DNA of 10,280 nt from Cloacimonetes bacterium SCGC AAA252-N17 (GTDB lineage: Bacteria > Cloacimonadota > Cloacimonadia > JGIOTU-2): contig ASNI01000074.1 in assembly GCA_000404785.1 (NCBI GenBank), positions 1 through 10,280 on the forward strand, in the 5' to 3' direction. The notes under the pieces are model-generated. The model made no database searches, was not told the origin of the DNA, and was given only the letters and a program-made list of their open reading frames with translations. The position numbers were made by a program, and so were the translations under genes. Below are positions 1-7,620 of this stretch, in pieces; positions within the stretch are counted from its first letter, which is position 1; every line of letters starts with the position of its first letter.

Positions 1-21
1 AAGATGAGTAAAAAATTATGA
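1..21 (+). CDS. 3' end of an upstream gene, overlapping the MCE gene by 4 nt
   Basis: In the frame beginning at base 1 the codons read Lys-Met-Ser-Lys-Lys-Leu and stop at TGA (19-21). The stop shares the ATGA quartet at 18-21 with the start of the next gene, the classic arrangement for translational coupling. In Mla-type operons the gene before the MCE component is usually the ATPase or permease of the same transporter, so that is the best guess for its identity. Only six codons are visible, so the coding status itself rests on the ATGA overlap. Confidence 0.45.
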   Translation, partial: KMSKKL

Positions 22-884
22 AAACAAAAAAAAGTGAACTAATCGTAGGAATAATAATCATACTTGCGGTACTGGTCGTAGTCTTTGGCAAGTTAGTGAT
101 TACAGGCAGTAAGCAAAAAGCTGATATGGCTGAAATCACAGTGCAATTTCCACAAATTGGTGGTTTGGATGTGGGGAATACTGTTTTTGTTCACGGAGTT
201 CGAGCCGGCAAAGTAGCAGTTATCGCTCTCGAACAGAACGGAGTAAAAGCTGTACTTCTTGTAAACAGGGGAATTACTCTGAAAAAAGATGCTCGCATTG
301 TGATCTCGGAACGCGGTATGATGGGGGAAAGGGAAATCTCAATTGACCCTGGAAGTTCCTCAGAAACACTCGATACTTCGCAAATCATTCAAGGTTATTA
401 TAATGCAGGATTTAATGAGACTATATCTCAAATTGGTGTTACTATTAAAAATATCAATGCCCTTTCCGGTACTCTGGAGGAACTCATCGAAGACAAAGGT
501 CAGATTAGAACCATCAAAGATGTGATCCAAAATCTGAATGCACTGCTGCTAAATATGAATCACATTTGTGAGAAGAACAGAGATATTACTATAGATTTTG
601 AGCGTATCAATAGTATAGTGACCAACCTTGATATCCTAATCAGCAAAAATGATGAGAAGGTGGATAGGATCATTACCTTTGCTGATGATAAAGTATCCGA
701 AATTGATAGCATGCTGGCTCAGATGCAGGGGCTTATTAATAAGCTTGAAAAAGAAGATAACGATCTTGGACGTTTCATAGCAAATGATTCTCTTTATCAG
801 AAAATTAATGCGACAATCGTACACTTTGATTCTCTGTTGACAGATATCAGAGAAAATCCCAAGTATTATTTCCGTCTTTTTTAA
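18..884 (+). CDS. MlaD/MCE-family lipid-transport protein, membrane-anchored
   Basis: This 288-residue protein has the MlaD (Ttg2C/YrbD) layout. A short basic N-terminus precedes one transmembrane helix at about residues 8-30. A single MCE domain follows at about 37-113, with the typical VxAGKV turn (61-66) and the MMGEREISIDPG ending (101-112). A long helical tail (about 131-275) is rich in heptad-like Leu/Ile spacing. MCE proteins form hexameric rings on an ABC permease-ATPase and pass phospholipids between inner and outer membranes. The tail is longer than in the short E. coli MlaD and could form a periplasm-spanning barrel or needle, as in other MCE proteins; that part is inference. The start at 18 is chosen because it overlaps the upstream stop as ATGA and places the hydrophobic helix correctly. 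It heads a + strand run with the outer-membrane barrel gene 13 nt downstream. Whether it is a true MlaD ortholog or another MCE protein cannot be decided here. Confidence 0.93.
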   Translation: MKTKKSELIVGIIIILAVLVVVFGKLVITGSKQKADMAEITVQFPQIGGLDVGNTVFVHGVRAGKVAVIALEQNGVKAVLLVNRGITLKKDARIVISERGMMGEREISIDPGSSSETLDTSQIIQGYYNAGFNETISQIGVTIKNINALSGTLEELIEDKGQIRTIKDVIQNLNALLLNMNHICEKNRDITIDFERINSIVTNLDILISKNDEKVDRIITFADDKVSEIDSMLAQMQGLINKLEKEDNDLGRFIANDSLYQKINATIVHFDSLLTDIRENPKYYFRLF

Positions 885-886
885 TT

Positions 887-891
887 AAGGA
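887..891 (+). promoter_or_regulatory. Ribosome binding site of the Omp85 fusion gene
   Basis: AAGGA lies 6 nt before the ATG at 898, within the 13-nt gap after the MCE stop codon. It supports the annotated start, which is followed at once by a signal peptide. Confidence 0.7.
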
Positions 892-897
892 TTTACC

Positions 898-3858
898 ATG
901 AAAAAAATCATTTTTTTACTGATCTTCATAATGATAATTGCAAGCTCGTTACATGCGACGTATTTTAGTAAGAATAAGACAAATCTTCCCGACATGCAAT
1001 GGTCAGTTATGAAGACAACACACTTCGATATATACTATCAAACAGGACTCGATATTGTAGGACAGATCACGACTGTGATCGTTGAGAATGCCTACTACAG
1101 ATTTCAAGAACTGTTCGAACAGTCTCTTCCACAGAAAATTCCTGTGCTCATATACAATTCTCATAATGAATTTGAAGAGACGAACATATTATTTCAAATA
1201 ATTGAAGAAGGCGTTGGCGGTTTTACTGAATTCATAAAAAATCGTGTTGTGGTTCCCTTTGACGGAGATTATAAAGTTTTTGAAACAACAGTTGTACACG
1301 AGCTCTGTCATGTTTTTATGTATTTTACTATGCAGGGTGGGAGCTTTTCAAATTTTGCAAGCGGACTCTTTTATTCGCTTCCTTTCTGGTTCTCCGAGGG
1401 ATTGCCGGAGTGGTCGTCGGAACACGGCTCTGCAAGCAATGAGATGTATTTGCGTGATCTTATTGTAAATGATAAGCTCATTCCGTTGGAATATGTAGGC
1501 GGATATTATGCTTATCGTGAAGGTGAGTCATTTTTGCTCTTTCTGGAAGAAATGTTCGGTTCTAACAGTATAATTGAACTGCTCTATAATTTCAGAATAT
1601 ATAAAAGCGTGGATGAGGCAGCCAATCGCACTTTTGGCTTTAGTATGAAGAGTCTTGAGGATCAGTGGAGTTACTATTTATACAAAAAGTACAGCAGCAT
1701 CATAGACAAAAATGTACTTCCAGACAGCAAATATCAGCAGGTTACAAAACATAATCCCAAGGAATCAAATGCAAATTGGGATCCTGTCTTTTCACCGGAT
1801 GGAACGCAAATTCTCTATTATTCAAATAAGAATTACACTCTCGGAATATACAAACGCTCTACCCTCGGATTGTATAAACCAAAGAAAATAATCACAAGTG
1901 GATATACTAATAAATATGAAGGATTTCATTTTCTGAAAACTTCACTTTCCTATTTTCCTGATGGAGAGCGCTTTGCCTTTGTCGCCAAAACATCAAAAGG
2001 CGATGATATTGTCATTGCAAAAGTTAAAGATGGGAAAGAACTTGAAAGGTTCACACTTGATTTTAACAGCATTTTTGAGATCGATGTATCTCCTGACGGC
2101 AGAAAAATAATCTTAGTAGGTCTTAAAGATGCACAAAGTGATCTATATATTTATGACTTGAAAACGAAGACTGTATCTCGATTGACAGATGACTGTTTTG
2201 ATGACCGCTATCCACGCTGGTCACCGGACGGAAAACAGATAGTGTTCTCATCCCAAAGATTTATAAAAGAACCATTTCAGCAGGAGGATGAGCATCTCAT
2301 TTTTTCAAATCTGTACTATAATATTTTTACCTATGATCTGATGACCGATACGATTGTTGCAATCACAAATGCATCCTATAATCACCAGTATCCCACCTGG
2401 ACCCAAGATCAGCAGAATATTGTTTATAGCGCATATAGAGATAGTGTTTCTAATATCTTTGTGTATGATTTTCAGGAAAAAGCAATAGCCAAATTGACCA
2501 ATATATTCAGCGGTACTTTCTCGCCATGTGTGAGTGAAGATAATACCGAGATGGTCTTTTCAAGTTTTTATAAAATGGGTTGGGATCTTTACCTTTACAG
2601 CAATCCATTGGACAGTCTCAATTACATTGCCTATCAAGAACCCCAGACTGTTAATGAAAATCCCTTTGATGAAGTGTTTCACCTTAAGGAATTTAGAAGG
2701 TTCTATCGGCTAAGAGAAAAACTGATCACAAAAAAATCGCGTTTTGACAGCGATTATTTCTTTATGAAGGATACGCTGGAAAACAAACCGGATTATAGGG
2801 AGGATAAAGAGCCCGAAGTTGAGGATTACAAACTCAAATTCACTCCCGATTTTTTGTTTGGAGGTCTTGCTTATTCAACTGGTTATGGTGTTTCAGCCCA
2901 GATATATGTCGCCCTAAGCGACATTCTCGGGGATCATCATATAGATATTTTATCCGATATTAATAAATCGCTATCAGAAAGCAATATCATTCTGAATTAT
3001 TACTATATCAAGAAACGCATTGATTACGGTGCTGGTATTTTCAATCTTGTCGATGACTACTACTATTTCAATTACTGGATCGACGATCATGGCTTTATTT
3101 ATGACGGCATGAAGAAGGATAGAAGCACCGGTGTGAGCACGCTCGTCAGCTACCCGCTTGATAAATTCAATCGCTTCGATCTCTATAATAGTCTGTTCTA
3201 CAACAAAATTGAATGGTATAGTTGGTACAACAACGAATGGCACATCGAGGATAAATACACAAGAGATGCCTGGGTTTATGCTCCTTCACTGTTTTACACT
3301 CACGATACTGCATTGTGGGGAATTACAGGACCAATAAAAGGATCGAGATTACAAACAGGTGTTCAGAAAAGTTTTGGGTCAAAGAATGATTATTTGAATA
3401 TCTATGGCGACTTCCGTAAATATATCGCTTTCAGTCGTAATTACCAGCTTGCAGGAATGCTGAATTTGGGCTTCAGTACCGGTCTTGATAAGCAGGATTT
3501 TATAATGGGTGGCTACTATAATCTTCGTGGTTATCTGGACAAGGAATACCTTGGAAACAACATTGCTATCGGTAGTGTGGAATTCCGATATCCTTTCATT
3601 GAAGAACTGAAAATTGGTTTTCCTTTACCGATCTGGATCAGAAGTATCAGAGGAGCGATCTTTGCCGATGTCGGAAAAGTATGGGATACTTATGATGAGT
3701 TTAAAAATACTCATGATAATCCTATAAAGATTGGATATGGAATCGGCACTCGAATGAATCTTGGTTACTTCATTCTAAAATTTGACTGGGCGTGGAAAAG
3801 TACAAAAGGATTCGAGTCAGAACCCTCATTTTATTTCTCGCTCAATGCAGAATTTTAG
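898..3858 (+). CDS. Peptidase-like / PD40 propeller / Omp85 barrel fusion outer-membrane protein
   Basis: This is a 986-residue exported protein with three visible parts. A Sec signal peptide (about 1-20, hydrophobic core ending SSLHA) leads into a peptidase_MA-like segment. That segment has HELCH at 134-138 and a downstream FWFSEG at 163-168, where Glu167 is the likely third zinc ligand, giving a gluzincin pattern. Residues about 285-575 hold TolB/PD40 propeller strands, including FSPDG (298-302), VSPDG and WSPDG signatures. From about 647 to the end is an Omp85-type barrel. It has GGYYNLRGY at 871-879, matching the conserved (V/L)RG(F/Y) loop motif, then a DVGKVWD segment and a final aromatic Phe. 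Omp85 barrels insert or export proteins, or in some families lipids, at the outer membrane. Proteins of this layout are often annotated as BamA/TamA-family PD40 proteins. The periplasmic part has no obvious POTRA repeats. A substrate is not known; the adjacent MCE gene suggests a role in envelope biogenesis. Peptidase activity is inferred only from the motif. Confidence 0.94.
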   Translation: MKKIIFLLIFIMIIASSLHATYFSKNKTNLPDMQWSVMKTTHFDIYYQTGLDIVGQITTVIVENAYYRFQELFEQSLPQKIPVLIYNSHNEFEETNILFQIIEEGVGGFTEFIKNRVVVPFDGDYKVFETTVVHELCHVFMYFTMQGGSFSNFASGLFYSLPFWFSEGLPEWSSEHGSASNEMYLRDLIVNDKLIPLEYVGGYYAYREGESFLLFLEEMFGSNSIIELLYNFRIYKSVDEAANRTFGFSMKSLEDQWSYYLYKKYSSIIDKNVLPDSKYQQVTKHNPKESNANWDPVFSPDGTQILYYSNKNYTLGIYKRSTLGLYKPKKIITSGYTNKYEGFHFLKTSLSYFPDGERFAFVAKTSKGDDIVIAKVKDGKELERFTLDFNSIFEIDVSPDGRKIILVGLKDAQSDLYIYDLKTKTVSRLTDDCFDDRYPRWSPDGKQIVFSSQRFIKEPFQQEDEHLIFSNLYYNIFTYDLMTDTIVAITNASYNHQYPTWTQDQQNIVYSAYRDSVSNIFVYDFQEKAIAKLTNIFSGTFSPCVSEDNTEMVFSSFYKMGWDLYLYSNPLDSLNYIAYQEPQTVNENPFDEVFHLKEFRRFYRLREKLITKKSRFDSDYFFMKDTLENKPDYREDKEPEVEDYKLKFTPDFLFGGLAYSTGYGVSAQIYVALSDILGDHHIDILSDINKSLSESNIILNYYYIKKRIDYGAGIFNLVDDYYYFNYWIDDHGFIYDGMKKDRSTGVSTLVSYPLDKFNRFDLYNSLFYNKIEWYSWYNNEWHIEDKYTRDAWVYAPSLFYTHDTALWGITGPIKGSRLQTGVQKSFGSKNDYLNIYGDFRKYIAFSRNYQLAGMLNLGFSTGLDKQDFIMGGYYNLRGYLDKEYLGNNIAIGSVEFRYPFIEELKIGFPLPIWIRSIRGAIFADVGKVWDTYDEFKNTHDNPIKIGYGIGTRMNLGYFILKFDWAWKSTKGFESEPSFYFSLNAEF

Positions 3859-3863
3859 AACTC

Positions 3864-6380
3864 ATGAAAAATATTTTTCTGATTGGTGCAATACTTCTAT
3901 TTCTTGGTTGTTCAAGTGTTTTTTTCCACAAAACTGAAGATTCTCAAAATAGAGAAGCGGCACTTCATAAAGATCTTAATAGTATTGATGAATTGATTCG
4001 TACTCATCAATTTAATAATGCAAAGAAAATTATCGATAAATATATACAAAATAATCCCTCTCGGATGAGCGGGTATGAGAAATTATTTTTTTTCTATAAT
4101 GTTGCTGATATATCTCCTGATGACATAAAAAAAGATAAAGAAAAATATCTGGCTTATATTGATAAAAACTTGTTACAGGATAGTCTTTCAATGCAAGTTG
4201 AATATCTGTTTTTGATAACTCTTGAAGACTCTTCAGCAGTTTCAATACTCGATTCACTGATCCATTATTACCCCAACTGCTCAGTTACAACCGATAATGC
4301 GCAGGAGCAGGTCTTTGACTATGCGGTCATGAGAGACGATTCTGCACGAGCAGCAGGTTTGGAAGAATTCCTTATAATATATCCTGATAATAAATGGGCA
4401 GCCCTTGCATGGCGGTATTTGCTCTACTCGTATGACAACATAGAAGATGAAACAAAATTGGATTCAACCTTAAACGTAGTTGATGAAAGATACTCCAATG
4501 ATCCGAGAATGCTCAATACTGTTGCCCGATATTATTTAGATATGAAGCAGAAGCTATCTGAATATGAAGAGAAAATGAAAGTAATGATCGATTCGATTAA
4601 TTATGATGATTGGGACAAGAGTTTTTATTTCTATGGCGACAAATCCAGGGAAGAGCAAATGGCGACATATCGATTTACTCTTGCAGAGCTTCTATTTGAG
4701 CAGGAGAAATATAATAAAGCCTTGAAGGTTTTAAACGAAGTCCCGGAAGACCAGTTGCTGGCGCAGCATTTTTACCTCATGGGAAAGATTGAGATGACTG
4801 CCAAACAGAATGCATCAGCTTTTGATCATTTATTGAAAGCAGTAATAATGGGTGACGAACGTAACAAGTGGACTGCCCAAGCTGATTCCCTGTTGTATGA
4901 ATTATATGATGACCTGTCGGATGGAGGAAGAGCATTTCGTCAGTTCGTGAACATATGGGCAAAGTATGATGCACCGCTCTACACTGATGTCACAGAAGAA
5001 GCAGGTTTAAAGTCATACAAAAAAAGCCGCATTGCTTGGGGAGATTATAATAATGACGGTTTTGATGATATCCTTTTAGATGGAAATGTGCTCCTGAAAA
5101 ACAATACTGATGGCACTTTTACGGATGTAAGTGAAAGTGCAGAAATCTCTGCAGGAAGAACAAACGGCGGACTTTGGGCTGATATTGATAGAGATGGTAA
5201 TCTTGATTTTTTTGCAAATTCATCAAGTACAGAAAAGAATGATATTTTGTGGAAAAATATGGGTGATGGAATTTTCAAAGATGTTACAGATAGCACACCT
5301 CTGGCAGATACTTTGCAGACTGAGGGCGCAGCCTGGGGCGATTATGACGGCGACCTTTTTCCGGATTTGTATTTAGCAAATTATGAACGCTGGCAGATAA
5401 TTGAAAATGAGCCTGACTTTTTGTTTCATAATGAAGGGAATGGAAAATTTAAAAATGTGACAAAATCAAAAGGAACTATCCCTTCATTTAATGAGAATCA
5501 AGCAGGTAGAGGAGTTAATTGGGGAGATTACGATAATGATGGCTTTCTTGATATCTTTGTTTCAAATTATCGGTTGGATAAGAATTTTTTGTGGAAAAAC
5601 ATGAGAGGTAAGGGATTTGAAAATACGGCTGAAAAAACTGGAGTTGAGGGCAACTATGTGGAAGGCTGGTATGGACACACAATTGGCAGTGAGTGGGGAG
5701 ATTTTGATAACGATGGAGATATGGACTTGATCTGTGCAAATCTTGCTCACCCGAGATATATTAAATTTTCTGATATGACACAACTCTTTGTAAATGATCT
5801 GAAAAAAAATAAATTCTATGATATTAGAGAAACAGCCGGCATTACCTATGACGAGTGCCACAGTGATCCTTCATGGGGAGATGTGAATGGCGATGGTTAT
5901 CTCGATCTCTTCATAACCTCGATCTATCCAGATAGGAGGAGTTATCTCTATCTCAATAATGGAGATAAGACTTTCACGGATATTACCTATCTTGCTGGAG
6001 TCCGCATTTTCAATTCATGGGGTGCAGCATTTTCAGACTACGACAATGACGGAGATATTGATCTGCTCGTATGCAGCAATGAGGGAGTTCATCTATTCAG
6101 AAATGACACAACACCAAAAAATTGTCTCAAGGTGAAAGTAGTTGATAAAAACGGCACAACTCCTCTTATCGGAACCAGGATCGAAGTAATTCAAAATAAC
6201 ATGAAACAAATCCGTGAGATCGAGGGCGGAAAAGGAACAACAAATCAGCATAGTATGACACAGTATTTTGGATTTCCTGATAAAGATGTTGTTGATATAA
6301 AAGTTAGATTTTTGGATGGGAAAAAGATGTATTTGCAGAATAAGACAATAAATCAGATTATTAAGATAGTTTATAAATAA
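3864..6380 (+). CDS. TPR / seven FG-GAP repeat / ASPIC-UnbV lipoprotein
   Basis: The start at 3864 is preferred over an in-frame ATG at 3792 that lies inside the previous gene. Starting at 3864 places a lipoprotein signal directly at the N-terminus, with a hydrophobic run then LGC and Cys16 as the lipidated residue. The product is 838 residues. Residues about 30-365 are helical and TPR-like, clearest around 267-330. Residues about 373-745 carry seven FG-GAP/VCBS calcium loops of the GDYDNDGxxD type, the first at 393-399 and the last at 724-733. Seven loops suit one complete seven-bladed propeller, as in integrin-alpha heads. The third loop (GDYDGDLFPD) lacks the usual Asp-Gly. Residues about 750-838 match the ASPIC/UnbV C-terminal domain (GTRIEV, GKGTTNQHS, YFGFPDKD, VRFLDGK). 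It follows the barrel gene by 5 nt, so it is probably co-transcribed. A role in surface binding or in assembly with the barrel is inferred; no enzyme motif is seen. Confidence 0.94.
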   Translation: MKNIFLIGAILLFLGCSSVFFHKTEDSQNREAALHKDLNSIDELIRTHQFNNAKKIIDKYIQNNPSRMSGYEKLFFFYNVADISPDDIKKDKEKYLAYIDKNLLQDSLSMQVEYLFLITLEDSSAVSILDSLIHYYPNCSVTTDNAQEQVFDYAVMRDDSARAAGLEEFLIIYPDNKWAALAWRYLLYSYDNIEDETKLDSTLNVVDERYSNDPRMLNTVARYYLDMKQKLSEYEEKMKVMIDSINYDDWDKSFYFYGDKSREEQMATYRFTLAELLFEQEKYNKALKVLNEVPEDQLLAQHFYLMGKIEMTAKQNASAFDHLLKAVIMGDERNKWTAQADSLLYELYDDLSDGGRAFRQFVNIWAKYDAPLYTDVTEEAGLKSYKKSRIAWGDYNNDGFDDILLDGNVLLKNNTDGTFTDVSESAEISAGRTNGGLWADIDRDGNLDFFANSSSTEKNDILWKNMGDGIFKDVTDSTPLADTLQTEGAAWGDYDGDLFPDLYLANYERWQIIENEPDFLFHNEGNGKFKNVTKSKGTIPSFNENQAGRGVNWGDYDNDGFLDIFVSNYRLDKNFLWKNMRGKGFENTAEKTGVEGNYVEGWYGHTIGSEWGDFDNDGDMDLICANLAHPRYIKFSDMTQLFVNDLKKNKFYDIRETAGITYDECHSDPSWGDVNGDGYLDLFITSIYPDRRSYLYLNNGDKTFTDITYLAGVRIFNSWGAAFSDYDNDGDIDLLVCSNEGVHLFRNDTTPKNCLKVKVVDKNGTTPLIGTRIEVIQNNMKQIREIEGGKGTTNQHSMTQYFGFPDKDVVDIKVRFLDGKKMYLQNKTINQIIKIVYK

Positions 6381-6427
6381 TTCACAAAGTATGTGTTTAA
6401 ATTTAAAATTCTTACAACAATTAAATA

Positions 6428-6523
6428 ATGAAAAATAACTTATTTGTTTTTGGGGCAATTAATTCAAAGGATGTCACAGATATCCCGTTGGCATCAACGC
6501 ATATATCACACCAAATATCATAA
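6428..6523 (+). CDS. Possible small ORF, 31 residues
   Basis: From ATG 6428 to TAA 6521-6523 the frame reads MKNNLFVFGAINSKD and ends STHISHQIS. The composition is protein-like rather than low-complexity, but no Shine-Dalgarno sequence is visible upstream and no family is recognised. It may be a short peptide, the 5' remnant of a gene cut at the nearby repeat, or chance. A 23-codon frame also exists on the opposite strand (6474-6545), so at most one of them is real. Confidence 0.15.
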   Translation: MKNNLFVFGAINSKDVTDIPLASTHISHQIS

Positions 6524-6551
6524 AATTACTACTGCCAGTCTCCATTTACAT

Positions 6552-6625
6552 TTAACTTTGCAACATAACGGCGTTGTGGCTAAGGCGCAGCCCGAAACTA
6601 CAACGCCATTATTTCAATTAACTTT
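6552..6625. repeat. 8-bp direct repeats flanking the first hairpin element
   Basis: TTAACTTT occurs at 6552-6559 and again at 6618-6625, immediately outside the hairpin on both sides. This could be a target-site duplication from insertion of the element. In sequence this AT-rich an 8-mer repeat within 70 bases may also arise by chance, and the second hairpin shows no comparable flanking pair. Confidence 0.3.
6562..6615. repeat. Structured inverted-repeat element, copy 1 (attC-like hairpin)
   Basis: The outer arms 6562-6577 and 6600-6615 pair over 16 positions with three mismatches, one of them a G-T wobble. They include a perfect 8-bp block, GGCGTTGT against ACAACGCC. Inside, GGCT (6578-6581) pairs with AGCC (6589-6592) around a 7-nt loop (AAGGCGC). 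A one-sided 7-nt bulge (CGAAACT, 6593-6599) separates the inner and outer stems. The left edge carries ACATAACG (6563-6570), read on the other strand as GTTATGT, which resembles the R' box of integron attC sites (GTTRRRY) with one deviation. The opposite edge has AAT in place of the AAC expected of a partner box, so it is not a canonical attC. Copy 2 near 8207-8268 shares its core and layout. Confidence 0.7.
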
Positions 6626-6743
6626 TTATTTAGAAAAAACATTCAATTACAAACTACGCTACAGAACAAGATCGAAACAGAAAAACAAAACCAATAATTA
6701 AAAAAATGCCGAATGCGAAAAAGTTGTCTCTTCTATCCACTTG

Positions 6744-6932
6744 TTATACGGTTTTCCCTTTAATATGTTTTCCAGCTCTAATACCTTCAATTCCAGTATT
6801 GCCTAATAATAAAAAATTTACATCTTCAATTATTTCAGGCCACTTCCAATGTTTTCTTTCATTGATTCTAATATTTATTCTAGCTGCTTCATCGGGTTTT
6901 GCTGAGTTGTAAGGACTAAGTGATAAAAGATT
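6744..6932 (-). pseudogene. Start-less coding remnant directly after the HNH gene
   Basis: Reading the minus strand past the HNH stop (TAA at 6933-6935), the same frame stays open for 62 codons to TAA at 6744-6746. The translation includes LSLSPYNSAKPDEAARIN, then RKHWKWPEIIED, LLLGNTGIEGIRAGKHIKGK and TV. It is charged, with Trp, Pro and Gly in a natural mix, unlike typical AT-rich noise. The frame has no ATG, GTG or TTG codon and no ribosome site, so it looks like the 3' end of a gene that lost its 5' part by recombination. Alternatively it is a former extension of the HNH protein cut off by the TAA. I do not recognise the family. The + strand frame over the same bases (6706-6912) is hydrophobic and looks like its shadow. 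Confidence 0.5.
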
Positions 6933-7544
6933 TTAGTATTCTTTTTTATCAGTAACCAAGTATGCAATGGGATAATATTTAAATATTTGAAATAAACCAA
7001 AGTCGTCATATTTACCACGCACAGATGGCATTAATATATCTCTAATAATAATAGTTAGTTTGTAAGGGTATATCCAATAAAAAACATTGATATCCGCTGG
7101 AATGGGTTTGTTTACATCAAATATTATTTCTCTAACTTTCTCATCAAAATGAAAATCATCAATTTCATTTTTTGTTGCAAGCAAATGTCCTAATACGGCT
7201 CGAATTAATCTGTTAGGTTTAGTCTCAATGCTTATTATATCGGGAAACTCAAGTTTTGAAGTCAAGAATTTATTTGCATCCAATGCAAAAGAATTTAAAA
7301 CCGTATCATATTCTCGTCCAATTTTACTATTACAGCATTCGCAAATAGTTGTAAACTTTACCCCATTTTGAGAGATAAAATATCTTTTATTTCCTAATTG
7401 ATTAGTAAAAAAATCAAAAGCTTTTTTAATATCAACGGATTCTAATTTAATACCTCCTTGCGGTGGAACGTGGTCATCACTTAGCTTTTTATTAAATCCA
7501 CAAATTTTACAAGTCCCATATACTTTATTTTTTCTGCGCGCCAT
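6933..7544 (-). CDS. HNH-type zinc-binding protein, putative nuclease
   Basis: This 203-residue protein has a treble-clef HNH layout in its N-terminal third. It shows CKIC at 12-15, DDHVPPQG at 23-30 with His25 as the likely catalytic or metal-binding His, and CECCNSKIG at 68-76, supplying the second CxxC pair and the HNH Asn72. The two Cys pairs should bind structural zinc. The rest (about 80-203) is an uncharacterised, aromatic-rich domain. HNH proteins of this DHVPP type are common in accessory islands, where they act as nucleases in defence, phage or toxin settings; activity here is inferred. The start codon directly precedes a basic MARRKNK tail. Only a weak purine stretch lies upstream, so translation may depend on the preceding lipoprotein transcript. 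The gene is markedly AT-rich; one sampled line (7141-7200) has 18 G+C in 60. It is followed in frame by the coding remnant at 6744-6932. Confidence 0.85.
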   Translation of the reverse strand: MARRKNKVYGTCKICGFNKKLSDDHVPPQGGIKLESVDIKKAFDFFTNQLGNKRYFISQNGVKFTTICECCNSKIGREYDTVLNSFALDANKFLTSKLEFPDIISIETKPNRLIRAVLGHLLATKNEIDDFHFDEKVREIIFDVNKPIPADINVFYWIYPYKLTIIIRDILMPSVRGKYDDFGLFQIFKYYPIAYLVTDKKEY

Positions 7545-7620
7545 TATTTTATTTTAACTTTTGTAATTAAATTATCTTATAATAACTGTTCAACATTTTT
7601 GCCACAATAAGAGTTAATAA

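Larger units (their letters stand above)
6381..6743. other. AT-rich non-genic stretch with one hairpin repeat
   Basis: These 363 bases after the envelope operon hold no convincing full gene. They contain a weak 31-codon + strand reading frame (6428-6523), an AT-only palindrome (AAATAA-C-TTATTT at 6433-6445, then GTTTTT) that might be a poor terminator for the operon, and the structured repeat at 6562-6615. Bases 6616-6743 are A/T-rich, with no further signal that I can support. Confidence 0.6.

Noticed and set aside
3792..3863. In-frame upstream start for the FG-GAP lipoprotein, overlapping the Omp85 gene
   Set aside because: It would put 24 basic residues before a clear lipobox signal and lies inside the barrel's last strands; the ATG at 3864 gives a proper lipoprotein N-terminus.
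6433..6451. AAATAA-C-TTATTT palindrome followed by GTTTTT as an intrinsic terminator
   Set aside because: The stem is only A/T pairs with a one-base centre and would be too weak; not listed as a terminator, only mentioned in the intergenic entry.
6093..6458. 121-codon minus-strand frame antisense to the end of the FG-GAP gene
   Set aside because: Most of it lies opposite a strongly supported ASPIC domain, and its sequence is Phe/Ile/Cys-rich noise.
6562..6615. Calling the hairpin a canonical integron attC or a Rho-independent terminator
   Set aside because: The AAC partner of the GTT box is absent, the 7-nt one-sided bulge is not the standard single extrahelical bases, no integrase gene is in the window, and no T-run follows on either strand.
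6444..6701. 85-codon + strand frame
   Set aside because: It runs straight through the hairpin repeat, has no ATG at its beginning and reads as a low-quality basic/His/Thr-rich sequence.
6706..6912. 68-codon + strand frame, hydrophobic
   Set aside because: It has no ribosome site and is antisense to a more protein-like minus-strand frame; judged a shadow.
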